Assembly: GCF_900112375.1 (NCBI RefSeq)
Contig: NZ_FOLS01000001.1
Coordinates: 62,001 to 126,000 of the forward strand
Source: Pseudomonas citronellolis
GTDB taxonomy: Bacteria; Pseudomonadota; Gammaproteobacteria; Pseudomonadales; Pseudomonadaceae
Length of the DNA stretch: 64,000 nucleotides
Direction: 5' to 3'
Part shown: positions 9,807-18,688 of the stretch, in pieces
Layout: each line of letters opens with the position of its first letter
Numbering within the stretch: the stretch's first letter is position 1
Translations under genes and position numbers: made by a program
The notes under the pieces: model-generated
What the model saw: only the letters and a program-made list of their open reading frames with translations
Databases searched by the model: none
What the model was told of the DNA's origin: nothing

Positions 9807-10077
9807 GCCCCTCTCCCTAACCCTCTCCCTGAAGGGAGAGGGGACTGGTTCTGAGTGGCTATATGTCCTGAGTCATCCTGATAGTCGAATGTTGCCGGCG
9901 AGCGCCATCGCCTCGCTTCACTCCGAACTGCCCCCTCTCCCGTCAAGGAGAGGGGCTGGTCCTGAGGGGCTATATGTTCGGCGTCATCCTGATAGCAAGA
10001 TGTTGCCGGCTAACTCCATGATTGCAGCCCGCGCCGAACGGCCCCCTCTCCCTTCAGGGAGAGGGCTGGGGAGAGGG
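9807..10077. repeat. Cluster of three CCCTCTCC...GGAGAGGG inverted repeats
   Basis: Units lie at 9807-9843, 9931-9956 and 10042-10077, each an imperfect hairpin of the form CCCTCTCC(CT)..(AG)GGAGAGGG. They are joined by related spacers (CTATATGTCCTGAGTCATCC and CTATATGTTCGGCGTCATCC), so the block is probably a diverged tandem array. The last unit overlaps the 3' end of the DUF559 gene. Apart from these units and the presumed gltB promoter, nothing else is seen in 9648-10053. Confidence 0.8.
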
Positions 10078-10419
10078 TTGCGAACTCGAATCGAGCGCCA
10101 GGCGTATCGCCTCCAGCACCGAATCCATCTTCAACAGCACGTCATGGTTCCAGAACCGTAGCACCTGGAAACCTCGGGCGCAGAGCCAGGCGTCCCGCTC
10201 CAGATCGGTAGCAGAGCCCAGGTGCTGGCCGCCGTCCAGTTCGATCACCAGCATTCTTTCCAGGCAGATGAAGTCGACTATGTAGTGGCCCACGACCTTC
10301 TGGCGCTTGAACTTCAGCTCCATGAAGCGGTGGCCGCGGAGTCGTTGCCACAGGGCTCGTTCGGCGTCGGTCTGGTCCTTGCGGAGTTGGCGGGAGAAGT
10401 CGCGGTATGAGGGGGACAT
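10054..10419 (-). CDS. DUF559 (very-short-patch-repair-like) endonuclease-domain protein
   Basis: A 121-residue DUF559 protein, a family with the fold of Vsr-type and restriction endonucleases. Family features seen are LRKDQTDAERALWQRLR near the N-terminus, GHYIVDFICLERMLVIELDG with the catalytic-type D and E residues, GGQHLGS, and DAWLCARGFQVLRFWNHDVL. The last codons (QPSPQPSP) are encoded by the CCCTCTCC repeat itself, so the gene runs into the repeat. A paralogue of similar length is at 40884-41219, also against this repeat. The cellular role is unknown. Confidence 0.8.
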   Translation of the reverse strand: MSPSYRDFSRQLRKDQTDAERALWQRLRGHRFMELKFKRQKVVGHYIVDFICLERMLVIELDGGQHLGSATDLERDAWLCARGFQVLRFWNHDVLLKMDSVLEAIRLALDSSSQPSPQPSP

Positions 10420-10473
10420 CCTTGATCTCCTTTTTTGTGAGATCAGGGAAGTTACTAGGCTCGGGTTGAAGAG

Positions 10474-10525
10474 CCCCTCTCCCCAGCCCTCGGCTGCGCG
10501 CCCCGCCCTGAAGGGAGAGGGGGCT
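10474..10525. repeat. CCCTCTCC inverted repeat with CGGCTGCGCGCCCCGCC insert
   Basis: This unit lies on the 5' side of the DUF559 gene. A nearly identical unit, including the CCCTCGGCTGCGCGCCCCGC centre, is at 31875-31923. Confidence 0.8.
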
Positions 10526-10589
10526 GTCCTCTGCGAGATGGAATTACGGAGTACGCCGGCAATATCGGAGTCGGAAAGAAGAACCGTCC

Positions 10590-12038
10590 TTATTCCACAA
10601 CCAACCTAGGCAACCGCAAGGTCACCCTCAGCCCCCCTTCCCGCCTGTTCTGCAAACTCACCTCCCCACCATGGGTATGCGCGATATTCCTCGCAATCCC
10701 CAACCCCAACCCATACCCCTGCCCCCGCTGCGACAGGCGCACCCGCGGTTCGAACACCTGCTCCAGACGCTGCTCCGGCACCCCGGGCCCCTCGTCGTCG
10801 ACGTGCACGAGCAGCGCTTCCGGGCCGTCCTCGACCTGCAGTTGCGCGCGTTCGCCGTACTTCAGGGCGTTGTCCAGCAGGTTGCCGATGCAGCGGCGCA
10901 GGGCCAGGGGCTTGCCGGGATAGGGTTCGCCCGCCTCCCCCACCAGCTTCACGCGGCCGTCGGCCAGGTAGGGGCCGGCGACGTGCTGTAGCAGCTGGTT
11001 GACGTCCACCGGCTCGATGTTCTCGTGGATGTCGGTGTCCTTCACGCATTGCAGGGCGCCCTTGACCAGCAGTTCCAGCTCGTCGAGGTCCTGGTTGAGC
11101 TTGTCGCGCTGCGGCTCGTCGTCGAGCAGTTCGACGCGCAGGCGCAGGCGGGTGATGGGCGTGCGCAGGTCGTGGGAGATGGCGCTGAACAGCTGGCCGC
11201 GCTCGCTGAGGTAGCGGTCGATGCTCTCGCGCATGGTGTTGAAGGCGCGGCTGACTTCCACCAGCTCGCGGGCGCCGCGCTCTTCCAGCGGCGCCGCCGG
11301 GCTGCCCAGGGCGACTTCGCGGGCGGCGCGGGCCAGGCGCTTGAGCGGGCGGCTCTGCTGGTGCACCAGCAGGCCGGCGAAGAGCAGCAGCAACAGGCTG
11401 GTCAGGCCGATGGAGAGCAGTTGCTGCGGCTGCAGCGCCTCCGGCTCCAGGCTGACGTAGGGCGCCGGCATCAGGCTGGCGATGTAGAGCCATTCGTTCT
11501 CGCCGATGCGGATCTGCGTCACCAGCACCGGCGGGTTCACCGGCTCCAGGGTCAGCGCGTAGTGGGCCCAGGAGCGCGGCAGCTCCTCCAGCTTCAGCTG
11601 GCTGTTGAACAGGCGCAGGTCGTCCGGGGCGACGAACTCCACTTCCAGCTCCACGTCCTTGCCCAGCTTCTGCTGCAGCACGTCGCGGACGATGTCCAGC
11701 ACCGCCTGCTTGTTCGGCGTGTCCGGCAGGCTCTGCATCTGCAGCGGGCGCTCGTTGAGCGAGACGAAGAAGCGCGTGCCGCCCATGCTGCGCAGTTGGT
11801 CCAGCACCAGCGGGCGGTAGCCGATGGGCAGCGAGCGGAAGTAGCTGACGCTCGCGGCCATGGAATAGGCCAGGCTGCGCGAGCTGGTGAGCAGGCCCTC
11901 GCGCTGGCTGGAGCGCAGGTGCGAGAGCCAGAACAGGCTGGACAGGCCCTGGGCGACGAGGATCGCCAGCAGCGTCAGCAGCAGCATGCGCCCCAGCAGC
12001 GAACGCGGGACCAGCGGCCAGCGCCGCCGCTCGCCCAT
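10590..12038 (-). CDS. gltS: Sensor histidine kinase GltS (GtrS)
   Basis: A 482-residue inner membrane kinase that partners GltR. A hydrophobic segment near residues 15-35 is followed by a periplasmic sensing domain, a second membrane segment (LLSIGLTSLLLLLFAGLLV), HAMP, the phosphoacceptor box FSAISHDLRTPITRLRLRVE, the N box CIGNLLDNALKYGE and glycine boxes DDEGPGVP and GYGLGLGIARNI. The ATG at 12038 shares one base with the gltR stop (TGATG), which fixes the start. P. aeruginosa GtrS senses 2-ketogluconate and 6-phosphogluconate; the same is assumed here. Confidence 0.93.
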   Translation of the reverse strand: MGERRRWPLVPRSLLGRMLLLTLLAILVAQGLSSLFWLSHLRSSQREGLLTSSRSLAYSMAASVSYFRSLPIGYRPLVLDQLRSMGGTRFFVSLNERPLQMQSLPDTPNKQAVLDIVRDVLQQKLGKDVELEVEFVAPDDLRLFNSQLKLEELPRSWAHYALTLEPVNPPVLVTQIRIGENEWLYIASLMPAPYVSLEPEALQPQQLLSIGLTSLLLLLFAGLLVHQQSRPLKRLARAAREVALGSPAAPLEERGARELVEVSRAFNTMRESIDRYLSERGQLFSAISHDLRTPITRLRLRVELLDDEPQRDKLNQDLDELELLVKGALQCVKDTDIHENIEPVDVNQLLQHVAGPYLADGRVKLVGEAGEPYPGKPLALRRCIGNLLDNALKYGERAQLQVEDGPEALLVHVDDEGPGVPEQRLEQVFEPRVRLSQRGQGYGLGLGIARNIAHTHGGEVSLQNRREGGLRVTLRLPRLVVE

Positions 12039-12766
12039 CACAGCCCCAGGTGCGGGCGGACCTGCGCCGCCAGCAGGTAGCCGCTGCCGCGCACGGTCTG
12101 GATCAGCCGCGGCGCCTTGCCGGTGTCGCGCAGGCGCTGGCGCAGGCGGCTGACCGCCATGTCGACGATGCGCTCCAGCGGCAGCACCTCGCGGCCACGG
12201 GTAGCGTTGGCGATGGTGTCGCGGTCGAGGATCTGCTGCGGGTGGTCGAGGAACAGCTTGAGCAGGGCGAAGTCGGCGCCGCTGAGGAAGAACTCCTCGC
12301 CGTCCTCGTGGAACAGCCGGTGGCTGACCGTGTCCAGGCGCCAGTCGTCGAAGGCCAGCACCTCGCCGCCGCGCACCTGGGTGAACTGCGCGCGGCGCAG
12401 CAGGGCCTTGATCCGCGCCAGCAGCTCTCGCGGGCTGAAGGGCTTGCCCAGGTAGTCGTCGGCGCCCAGCTCCAGGCCGATCACCCGGTCGGTTTCGTCG
12501 GAGCTGGCGGTGAGCATGATCACCGGCATGCAGGCCAGGCGCTGGTGCGAGCGGATCCAGCGGCACAGGCTGAAGCCGTCCTCGTCGGGCAGCATCACGT
12601 CGAGGATGGCCAGGGCGGCCTCCTCTTCCAGCAAGGCCTGGCGGAAGGCCGCGCCGTCGGCGGCGCTGCGCACCTGGAAGCCGGCGCGGCTCAGGTAGGT
12701 TTCCAGCAGCTCGCGGATTTCCTGGTCGTCATCCACCAGCAGGATGGATTTGGCGGGTGCGTTCAC
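12038..12766 (-). CDS. gltR: Response regulator GltR (OmpR family)
   Basis: A 242-residue regulator of glucose uptake genes. The receiver domain has VDDD at 11-14, the phosphorylatable Asp at about 56 (LDVMLP) and the conserved Lys in GKPFSP. The C-terminal winged helix ends in RLIQTVRGSGYLL, typical of OmpR/PhoB DNA-binding domains. The gene is coupled to gltS downstream and lies 42 bases after glk. In P. aeruginosa GltR represses the glt/oprB operon; binding sites were not identified here. Confidence 0.93.
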   Translation of the reverse strand: MNAPAKSILLVDDDQEIRELLETYLSRAGFQVRSAADGAAFRQALLEEEAALAILDVMLPDEDGFSLCRWIRSHQRLACMPVIMLTASSDETDRVIGLELGADDYLGKPFSPRELLARIKALLRRAQFTQVRGGEVLAFDDWRLDTVSHRLFHEDGEEFFLSGADFALLKLFLDHPQQILDRDTIANATRGREVLPLERIVDMAVSRLRQRLRDTGKAPRLIQTVRGSGYLLAAQVRPHLGL

Positions 12767-12808
12767 GGGGCATCCCTTGTTGTTGTTCTAGTGGTTGCCG
12801 TTGGTCGT

Positions 12809-13807
12809 TCAGGCTTTTGCCAGCAGCGCCTGCTCCAGGGCCACGCCGGCGCCGAACAGGCCCGGATGGCTGGCGGTCATCACCCACACCGGCACCTGGC
12901 TCAGGTAGGGGCCGCTGGTCTTGCCGCGGGTGCAGAAGGCCTCGGCGAAGCCGCTGCGCTGGAAGCGTTCGAGGAAGCGCGGGACTATGCCGCCGGTGAT
13001 GTACACGCCGCCCAGGGCGCCGACCGTCATCACGGCGTTGCCGGCGACCCGCGCCAGCCACACGAAGAAGTGCTCCAGCACCGCGTCGCAGTAGGCGTCG
13101 CCAGCCAGGGCGCGCTCGCCGATCTGCGCCGCGGAGAGCGCCAGCGGCTCGATGCCGTCGACCTTGCAGCTGGCCTGGTAGATGTTCTCCAGGCCGCTGC
13201 CGGACAGCGCGCGCTCGGCCGAGACGTGGCCGTACTTCTCGCGCAGTTGCTGCCAGATGGCGAAGTCGCGCTCGCCGGTCACCGGCAGGTCGACGTGGCC
13301 GCCCTCGCAGGGCAGCACGTCCCAGCCGCCGCCGGGCAGCGGCACCAGGCTGCCGACGCCCAGGCCGGTGCCGGGGCCGATGATCAGCTTGGCGCGGCCC
13401 GGCAGGGCCTGGCCGTCGCGCACCTGCACCAGGTCCTCGCCGCCCAGGCGCGAAGCGGCCCAGGCCATGGTGCTGAAGTCGTTGACCAGCAGCAGGTGGT
13501 TCAGGCCCAGCTCGGCGCGGAAGGCCTCGCGCCTGATGACCCAGTGGTTGTTGGTGAAGCGGAAGTCGGCATCGCCCACGGGACCTGCGCAGGCCAGGCA
13601 GACGCTATGGATGGCGCCGAGCGGCTGGCCGACGCGCTGCAGGTACTCCAGCACGGCGTCTTCCGGGCGCGGGTAGTCGGCGCAGGCCAGCACCTCGATG
13701 GCCTCCAGGCGCTGCTCGCGCCAGAGGGCGAAGCGGGCGTTGGTCCCGCCGATGTCGCCGACCAGCGCGATGCCGGTCGGTGCTTGGGATTTGTTGTTGG
13801 AATTCAT
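12809..13807 (-). CDS. glk: Glucokinase
   Basis: Phosphorylates cytoplasmic glucose with ATP to glucose-6-phosphate. The 332-residue protein has the ATP-binding motif [12 protein letters not shown] near the N-terminus, [25 protein letters not shown] with the catalytic Asp, GPGTGLG and the bacterial Glk motif [10 protein letters not shown]. The ATG at 13807 is chosen because GDIGG then falls about 18 residues in, as in other Pseudomonas glucokinases. It lies 67 bases after edd and is followed by gltR. Confidence 0.96.
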   Translation of the reverse strand: MNSNNKSQAPTGIALVGDIGGTNARFALWREQRLEAIEVLACADYPRPEDAVLEYLQRVGQPLGAIHSVCLACAGPVGDADFRFTNNHWVIRREAFRAELGLNHLLLVNDFSTMAWAASRLGGEDLVQVRDGQALPGRAKLIIGPGTGLGVGSLVPLPGGGWDVLPCEGGHVDLPVTGERDFAIWQQLREKYGHVSAERALSGSGLENIYQASCKVDGIEPLALSAAQIGERALAGDAYCDAVLEHFFVWLARVAGNAVMTVGALGGVYITGGIVPRFLERFQRSGFAEAFCTRGKTSGPYLSQVPVWVMTASHPGLFGAGVALEQALLAKA

Positions 13808-13874
13808 CGCAAGCTCGGGCAACTGAAAGGTTTGAGCGGGTTCCGGGAGGCGAATGCTCCGCCAAGCATAGCCC

Positions 13875-15701
<1,827 letters not shown>

Positions 15702-15727
15702 GGCAGCATTCTCCTGCAGACTAACGA

Positions 15728-15744
15728 TTGTTGTTTTTACAACA
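15728..15744. promoter_or_regulatory. HexR operator, edd-proximal
   Basis: TTGTTGTTTTTACAACA contains TTGT-N7-ACAA and the perfect inner inverted repeat TGTTGT-TTTT-ACAACA. It matches the published HexR consensus and sits 27 bases upstream of the edd start. Confidence 0.85.
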
Positions 15745-15792
15745 TAATCATCGGTTAAAGGATATTTACTTTTGTTTGACGAAAAAATTTAA

Positions 15793-15807
15793 TTGTTTTT
15801 ACCACAA
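15793..15807. promoter_or_regulatory. HexR operator, gapA-proximal
   Basis: TTGTTTTTACCACAA is TTGT-N7-ACAA, 22 bases upstream of the gapA start. Together with the first site it provides one operator per divergent promoter. Confidence 0.8.
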
Positions 15808-15829
15808 AAACACAAAAGAGACGACCTCC

Positions 15830-16834
15830 ATGACCATTCGCCTGGCGATCAACGGGTTCGGCCGCATCGGCCGCAACGTCCTCCGCGCCCTTTATACCGC
15901 CGACTACCGCCAACAGCTCGAAGTGGTGGCCATCAACGACCTCGGCGACGCCGCCATCAACGCCCACCTGCTGCAGTACGACAGCGTCCACGGGCGCTTC
16001 GCCGGGCAGGTCGAGCACGACGACGAGAGCCTCACGGTGAACGGCGACCGCATCGCCGTCACGGCCCTGCGCGACCCGGCGCAGCTGCCTTGGAAAGGCT
16101 TGGACGTCGATATCGTCCTGGAGTGCAGCGGACATTTCACCCAGCGCGACAAGGCCGCCGCGCACCTGGCCGCCGGCGCGCGCAAGGTGATCGTCTCGGC
16201 GCCGGGGGCCGGCGTCGACGCCACCATCGTCCATGGCGTCAACCACGAGCTGCTGCGCGCCTCGCACCAGATCATCTCGAATGCCTCCTGCACCACCAAC
16301 TGCCTGGCCCCGGTGGCCCAGGTGCTGCACCGCGAGCTGGGCATCGAACAGGGCCTGATGACCACCATACACGCCTACACCAACGACCAGAGCCTGTCCG
16401 ACGTGTACCACGGCGACGTCTACCGAGCGCGCTCGGCCACCCAGTCGATGATCCCCACGCGCACCGGCGCCGCCGAGGCGGTGGGCCTGGTGCTGCCGGA
16501 GCTGGCCGGCAAGCTCACCGGCCTTGCGGTGCGGGTGCCGGTGATCAACGTCTCGCTGGTAGACCTGACCGTGCAGGTCGGCCGCGACACCACGGTCGAG
16601 GAGGTCAACCAGTTGTTCAGGATAGCCAGCCAGGGCTCGCGCATCCTCGGCTACAACAGCCAGCCGCTGGTCTCGGTGGACTTCAACCACGACCCGCGCT
16701 CGGCCATCTTCGACGCCAACCACACGAAGGTCAGCGGCCGGCTGCTCAAGGTCATGGCCTGGTACGACAACGAATGGGGCTTCTCCAACCGCATGCTGGA
16801 CAACGCCCTGGCGCTGTGGCGCGCACCGGCCTGA
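15830..16834 (+). CDS. gapA: Glyceraldehyde-3-phosphate dehydrogenase (type I)
   Basis: Oxidises glyceraldehyde-3-phosphate from the Entner-Doudoroff aldolase step to 1,3-bisphosphoglycerate. The 334-residue protein has the NAD-binding [15 protein letters not shown] at the N-terminus, the catalytic cysteine in [14 protein letters not shown], and the [12 protein letters not shown] signature near the C-terminus. The ATG at 15830 is chosen; a longer reading from 15728 would overlap both HexR operators and has no family match. Confidence 0.97.
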   Translation: MTIRLAINGFGRIGRNVLRALYTADYRQQLEVVAINDLGDAAINAHLLQYDSVHGRFAGQVEHDDESLTVNGDRIAVTALRDPAQLPWKGLDVDIVLECSGHFTQRDKAAAHLAAGARKVIVSAPGAGVDATIVHGVNHELLRASHQIISNASCTTNCLAPVAQVLHRELGIEQGLMTTIHAYTNDQSLSDVYHGDVYRARSATQSMIPTRTGAAEAVGLVLPELAGKLTGLAVRVPVINVSLVDLTVQVGRDTTVEEVNQLFRIASQGSRILGYNSQPLVSVDFNHDPRSAIFDANHTKVSGRLLKVMAWYDNEWGFSNRMLDNALALWRAPA

Positions 16835-16888
16835 GGCGTGGCGGCGCAGAAGGCGGCAGGGCCTTGCGCCCCGCCGCTGCGAACGAAC

Positions 16889-17647
16889 TCAGGCGAAGAA
16901 CTCGACCTCGCCGCCGTTCAGGTGATAGAGCGCCCCGGCCAGCTTGATCCGCCCTTCCCGCTCCAGCTGGGCCAGCACCTCACTCTCCTTGCGGATGTGT
17001 TCGAGGGTGAGGCGCACGTTGGTCCTGGCCACGGCATCGACGAAGGCGGCATTTCTGGCGTTGCGCTCGCCGTCATAGGGCGTTGCGGCGACGGCCGGCT
17101 CGATCTTGTCCAGCAGGCCGGTCAGGTGGCCGAGCCGGGCATCGTCGATGGCGCCCTTGATCGCGCCGCAGCCGGTGTGCCCCATGACCAGCACCAGTTT
17201 GGCGCCGGCCACCGCGCAGGAGTATTCCAGGCTGCCGAGCAGATCGGCGTTGATCACGTTGCCCGCCACGCGGGTGTTGAAGGTGTCGGCGATGCCGAGG
17301 TCGAAGAGGATTTCCGCCGGCGCGCGGGAGTCGATGCAGCTGAGGATCACTGCCGCCGGATACTGGCCGTCGCGGCTGGCGCGCTTCTGTGCCAGGTAGT
17401 CATGCTGCGATGCCTGGCCGCTGCGGAAGCGCCGGTTACCCTGGCGCAGGCGTTCGATGACCTGGTCGGGCGTCAGGGCGTCGCGCTCGGCCTTGCCCAG
17501 CGCAGCGGCATGGGCCTGGCCCGGCGCGCCCAGCCAGCCGGCGGCCCCGAGCAGGCCGAGGGCGGCGAGGCCGGCGCCGCCCTTGAGCAGGGCGCGGCGG
17601 CGCGGGTCCTCGGGTGCATGGTGCGGGCAGCAGTGGGATTCGTTCAT
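16889..17647 (-). CDS. Beta-carbonic anhydrase with Tat-type signal
   Basis: Interconverts CO2 and bicarbonate. The 252-residue protein has the beta-class zinc ligands in ILSCIDSRAP (Cys, with the Asp-Arg dyad) and VMGHTGCGAIKG (His and Cys). The N-terminus carries RRRALLKGGAGLAALGLLG and ends QAHA, which fits a twin-arginine signal, so the enzyme is probably periplasmic. The ATG at 17647 has AGGAG 8 bases upstream. Many beta enzymes are cytoplasmic, so the signal peptide is the notable trait. It converges on gapA. Confidence 0.9.
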   Translation of the reverse strand: MNESHCCPHHAPEDPRRRALLKGGAGLAALGLLGAAGWLGAPGQAHAAALGKAERDALTPDQVIERLRQGNRRFRSGQASQHDYLAQKRASRDGQYPAAVILSCIDSRAPAEILFDLGIADTFNTRVAGNVINADLLGSLEYSCAVAGAKLVLVMGHTGCGAIKGAIDDARLGHLTGLLDKIEPAVAATPYDGERNARNAAFVDAVARTNVRLTLEHIRKESEVLAQLEREGRIKLAGALYHLNGGEVEFFA

Positions 17648-17813
17648 CGGGGCTCCTGGTGGCTCGGTTGAGGTTGGCGCCACTTAACATCAGAGCCCGG
17701 CTCTCGCTGAAGGCCCTGGTTCCGCGAGTGTCGTGGGCCTTTTCCTGTCCAGGGGGAATTGATAGCTGGCGTCCATCGGCCTTTGCGGCGGGTGCCTTAC
17801 CGGAGACCCCATT

Positions 17814-18072
17814 GTTTGGGCGAACTCCGCTCCCTCTCCCCAACCCTCTCCCTGAAGGGAGAGGGGGCCGTCCGGTGCGGACGGCAAGTACAGAGCCAGC
17901 CTGCAAGGCCGTGCCAAGGCGCCCTTCGTAGGAGCGAGCTTGCTCGCGAACAGAACCGCAGGGCGGATAACCGTTCGCGGTTATCCGCCGCCATCCGTGC
18001 CACCGGGGCGTCCGGCGTGGCGGGGTGAGTCCAATCGCGGACGGAGTCCGCTCCTACGCCCGTGCTTCCCTG
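17814..18072. repeat. Long direct repeat, copy 1 (about 257 bases)
   Basis: Composite unit: a CCCTCTCC hairpin (17831-17868), a GTCCGGTGCGGACGGCAAGT segment, a REP core (17928-17950), a GGCGGATAACCG...CGGTTATCCGCC hairpin, and a GGACGGAGTCCGCTCCTACG arm. It is repeated almost base for base at 18095-18351. The flanking sequence 17648-17813 holds no gene. Confidence 0.9.
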
Positions 18073-18094
18073 AACCGTAGGAGATGATTCCCTT

Positions 18095-18351
18095 GTCCGG
18101 GCGAACTCCGTTCCCTCTCCCCAGCCCTCTCCCTGAAGGGAGAGGGGGCCATCCGGTGCGGACGGCAAGTACAGAGCCAGCCTGCAAGGCCGTGCCAAGC
18201 CGCTCTTCGTAGGAGCGAGCTTGCTCGCGAACAGAACCGCAGGGCGGATAAACGTTCGCGGTTATACGCCGCCGCCGTGCCACCGGGGCATCCGGCGTGG
18301 CGGGTGAATCCAATCGCGGACGGAGTCCGCTCCTACGCCCGTGCTTCCCTG
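18095..18351. repeat. Long direct repeat, copy 2 (about 257 bases)
   Basis: Same order of parts as copy 1, with scattered substitutions and small indels. It ends 7 bases before the stop codon of the DUF1289 gene. The offset between copies is 281 bases and the spacer is about 22 bases. Confidence 0.9.
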
Positions 18352-18357
18352 TCACCG

Positions 18358-18540
18358 CTAGCGGTATTTGCGCCGCCCCTGCGCCTGCAGCACCAGCAGG
18401 CGCATGTCGGCTTCGGCCAGCACCGCCAGGCGTTCGGGCTTGTCGAGTTTTTTCCAGGCCTTGACCTCGGCGCGGCTGCGGCCGCAGCCGCGGCAGACGC
18501 CGTCGTCGAATTCGCAGACCTTGATGCAGGGATCTTTCAC
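18358..18540 (-). CDS. DUF1289 family small cysteine protein
   Basis: A 60-residue protein starting VKDPCIKVCEFDDGVCRGCG, the DUF1289 pattern with four cysteines (C-x3-C-x6-C-x2-C), followed by SRAEVKAWKKLDKPERLAVL. The cysteines suggest a metal or Fe-S site; the function is unknown. The GTG start at 18540 is chosen because GGAGG lies just upstream and the DUF1289 domain begins there; the longer reading frame upstream has no domain match. Confidence 0.8.
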   Translation of the reverse strand: MKDPCIKVCEFDDGVCRGCGRSRAEVKAWKKLDKPERLAVLAEADMRLLVLQAQGRRKYR

Positions 18541-18627
18541 AGGGCCTCCCGGTGCGTTCCGCACACCTCCACCATGGGGGTGCGCCGGGCCTACTTGAAG
18601 GCACAGGCGACGAAAGGTCCAACGCAG

Positions 18628-18670
18628 AAAAGACATCGCCCCGATTGGCCGGGCCAATCAGGGCGATGTC
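18628..18670 (-). terminator. Rho-independent terminator of bglX
   Basis: On the minus strand GACATCGCCCTGATTGGCC pairs with GGCCAATCGGGGCGATGTC (19-base arms, one G-T mismatch) and is followed by TTTTC. It lies 19 bases past the bglX stop. Confidence 0.88.
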
Positions 18671-18688
18671 GTGGTTCGGCAAGCCGGC

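Noticed and set aside
9704-9946. Small frames within the CCCTCTCC repeats
   Set aside because: Peptides such as [11 protein letters not shown] recur at every copy of the repeat and are translations of the repeat, not genes.
9807-10077. Possible CRISPR array
   Set aside because: Units are hairpins of uneven spacing with related, not unique, spacers, and no cas genes are present.
10590-12566. Longer gltS start at 12566
   Set aside because: It would run through gltR in another frame; the ATG at 12038, overlapping the gltR stop, begins the membrane segment properly.
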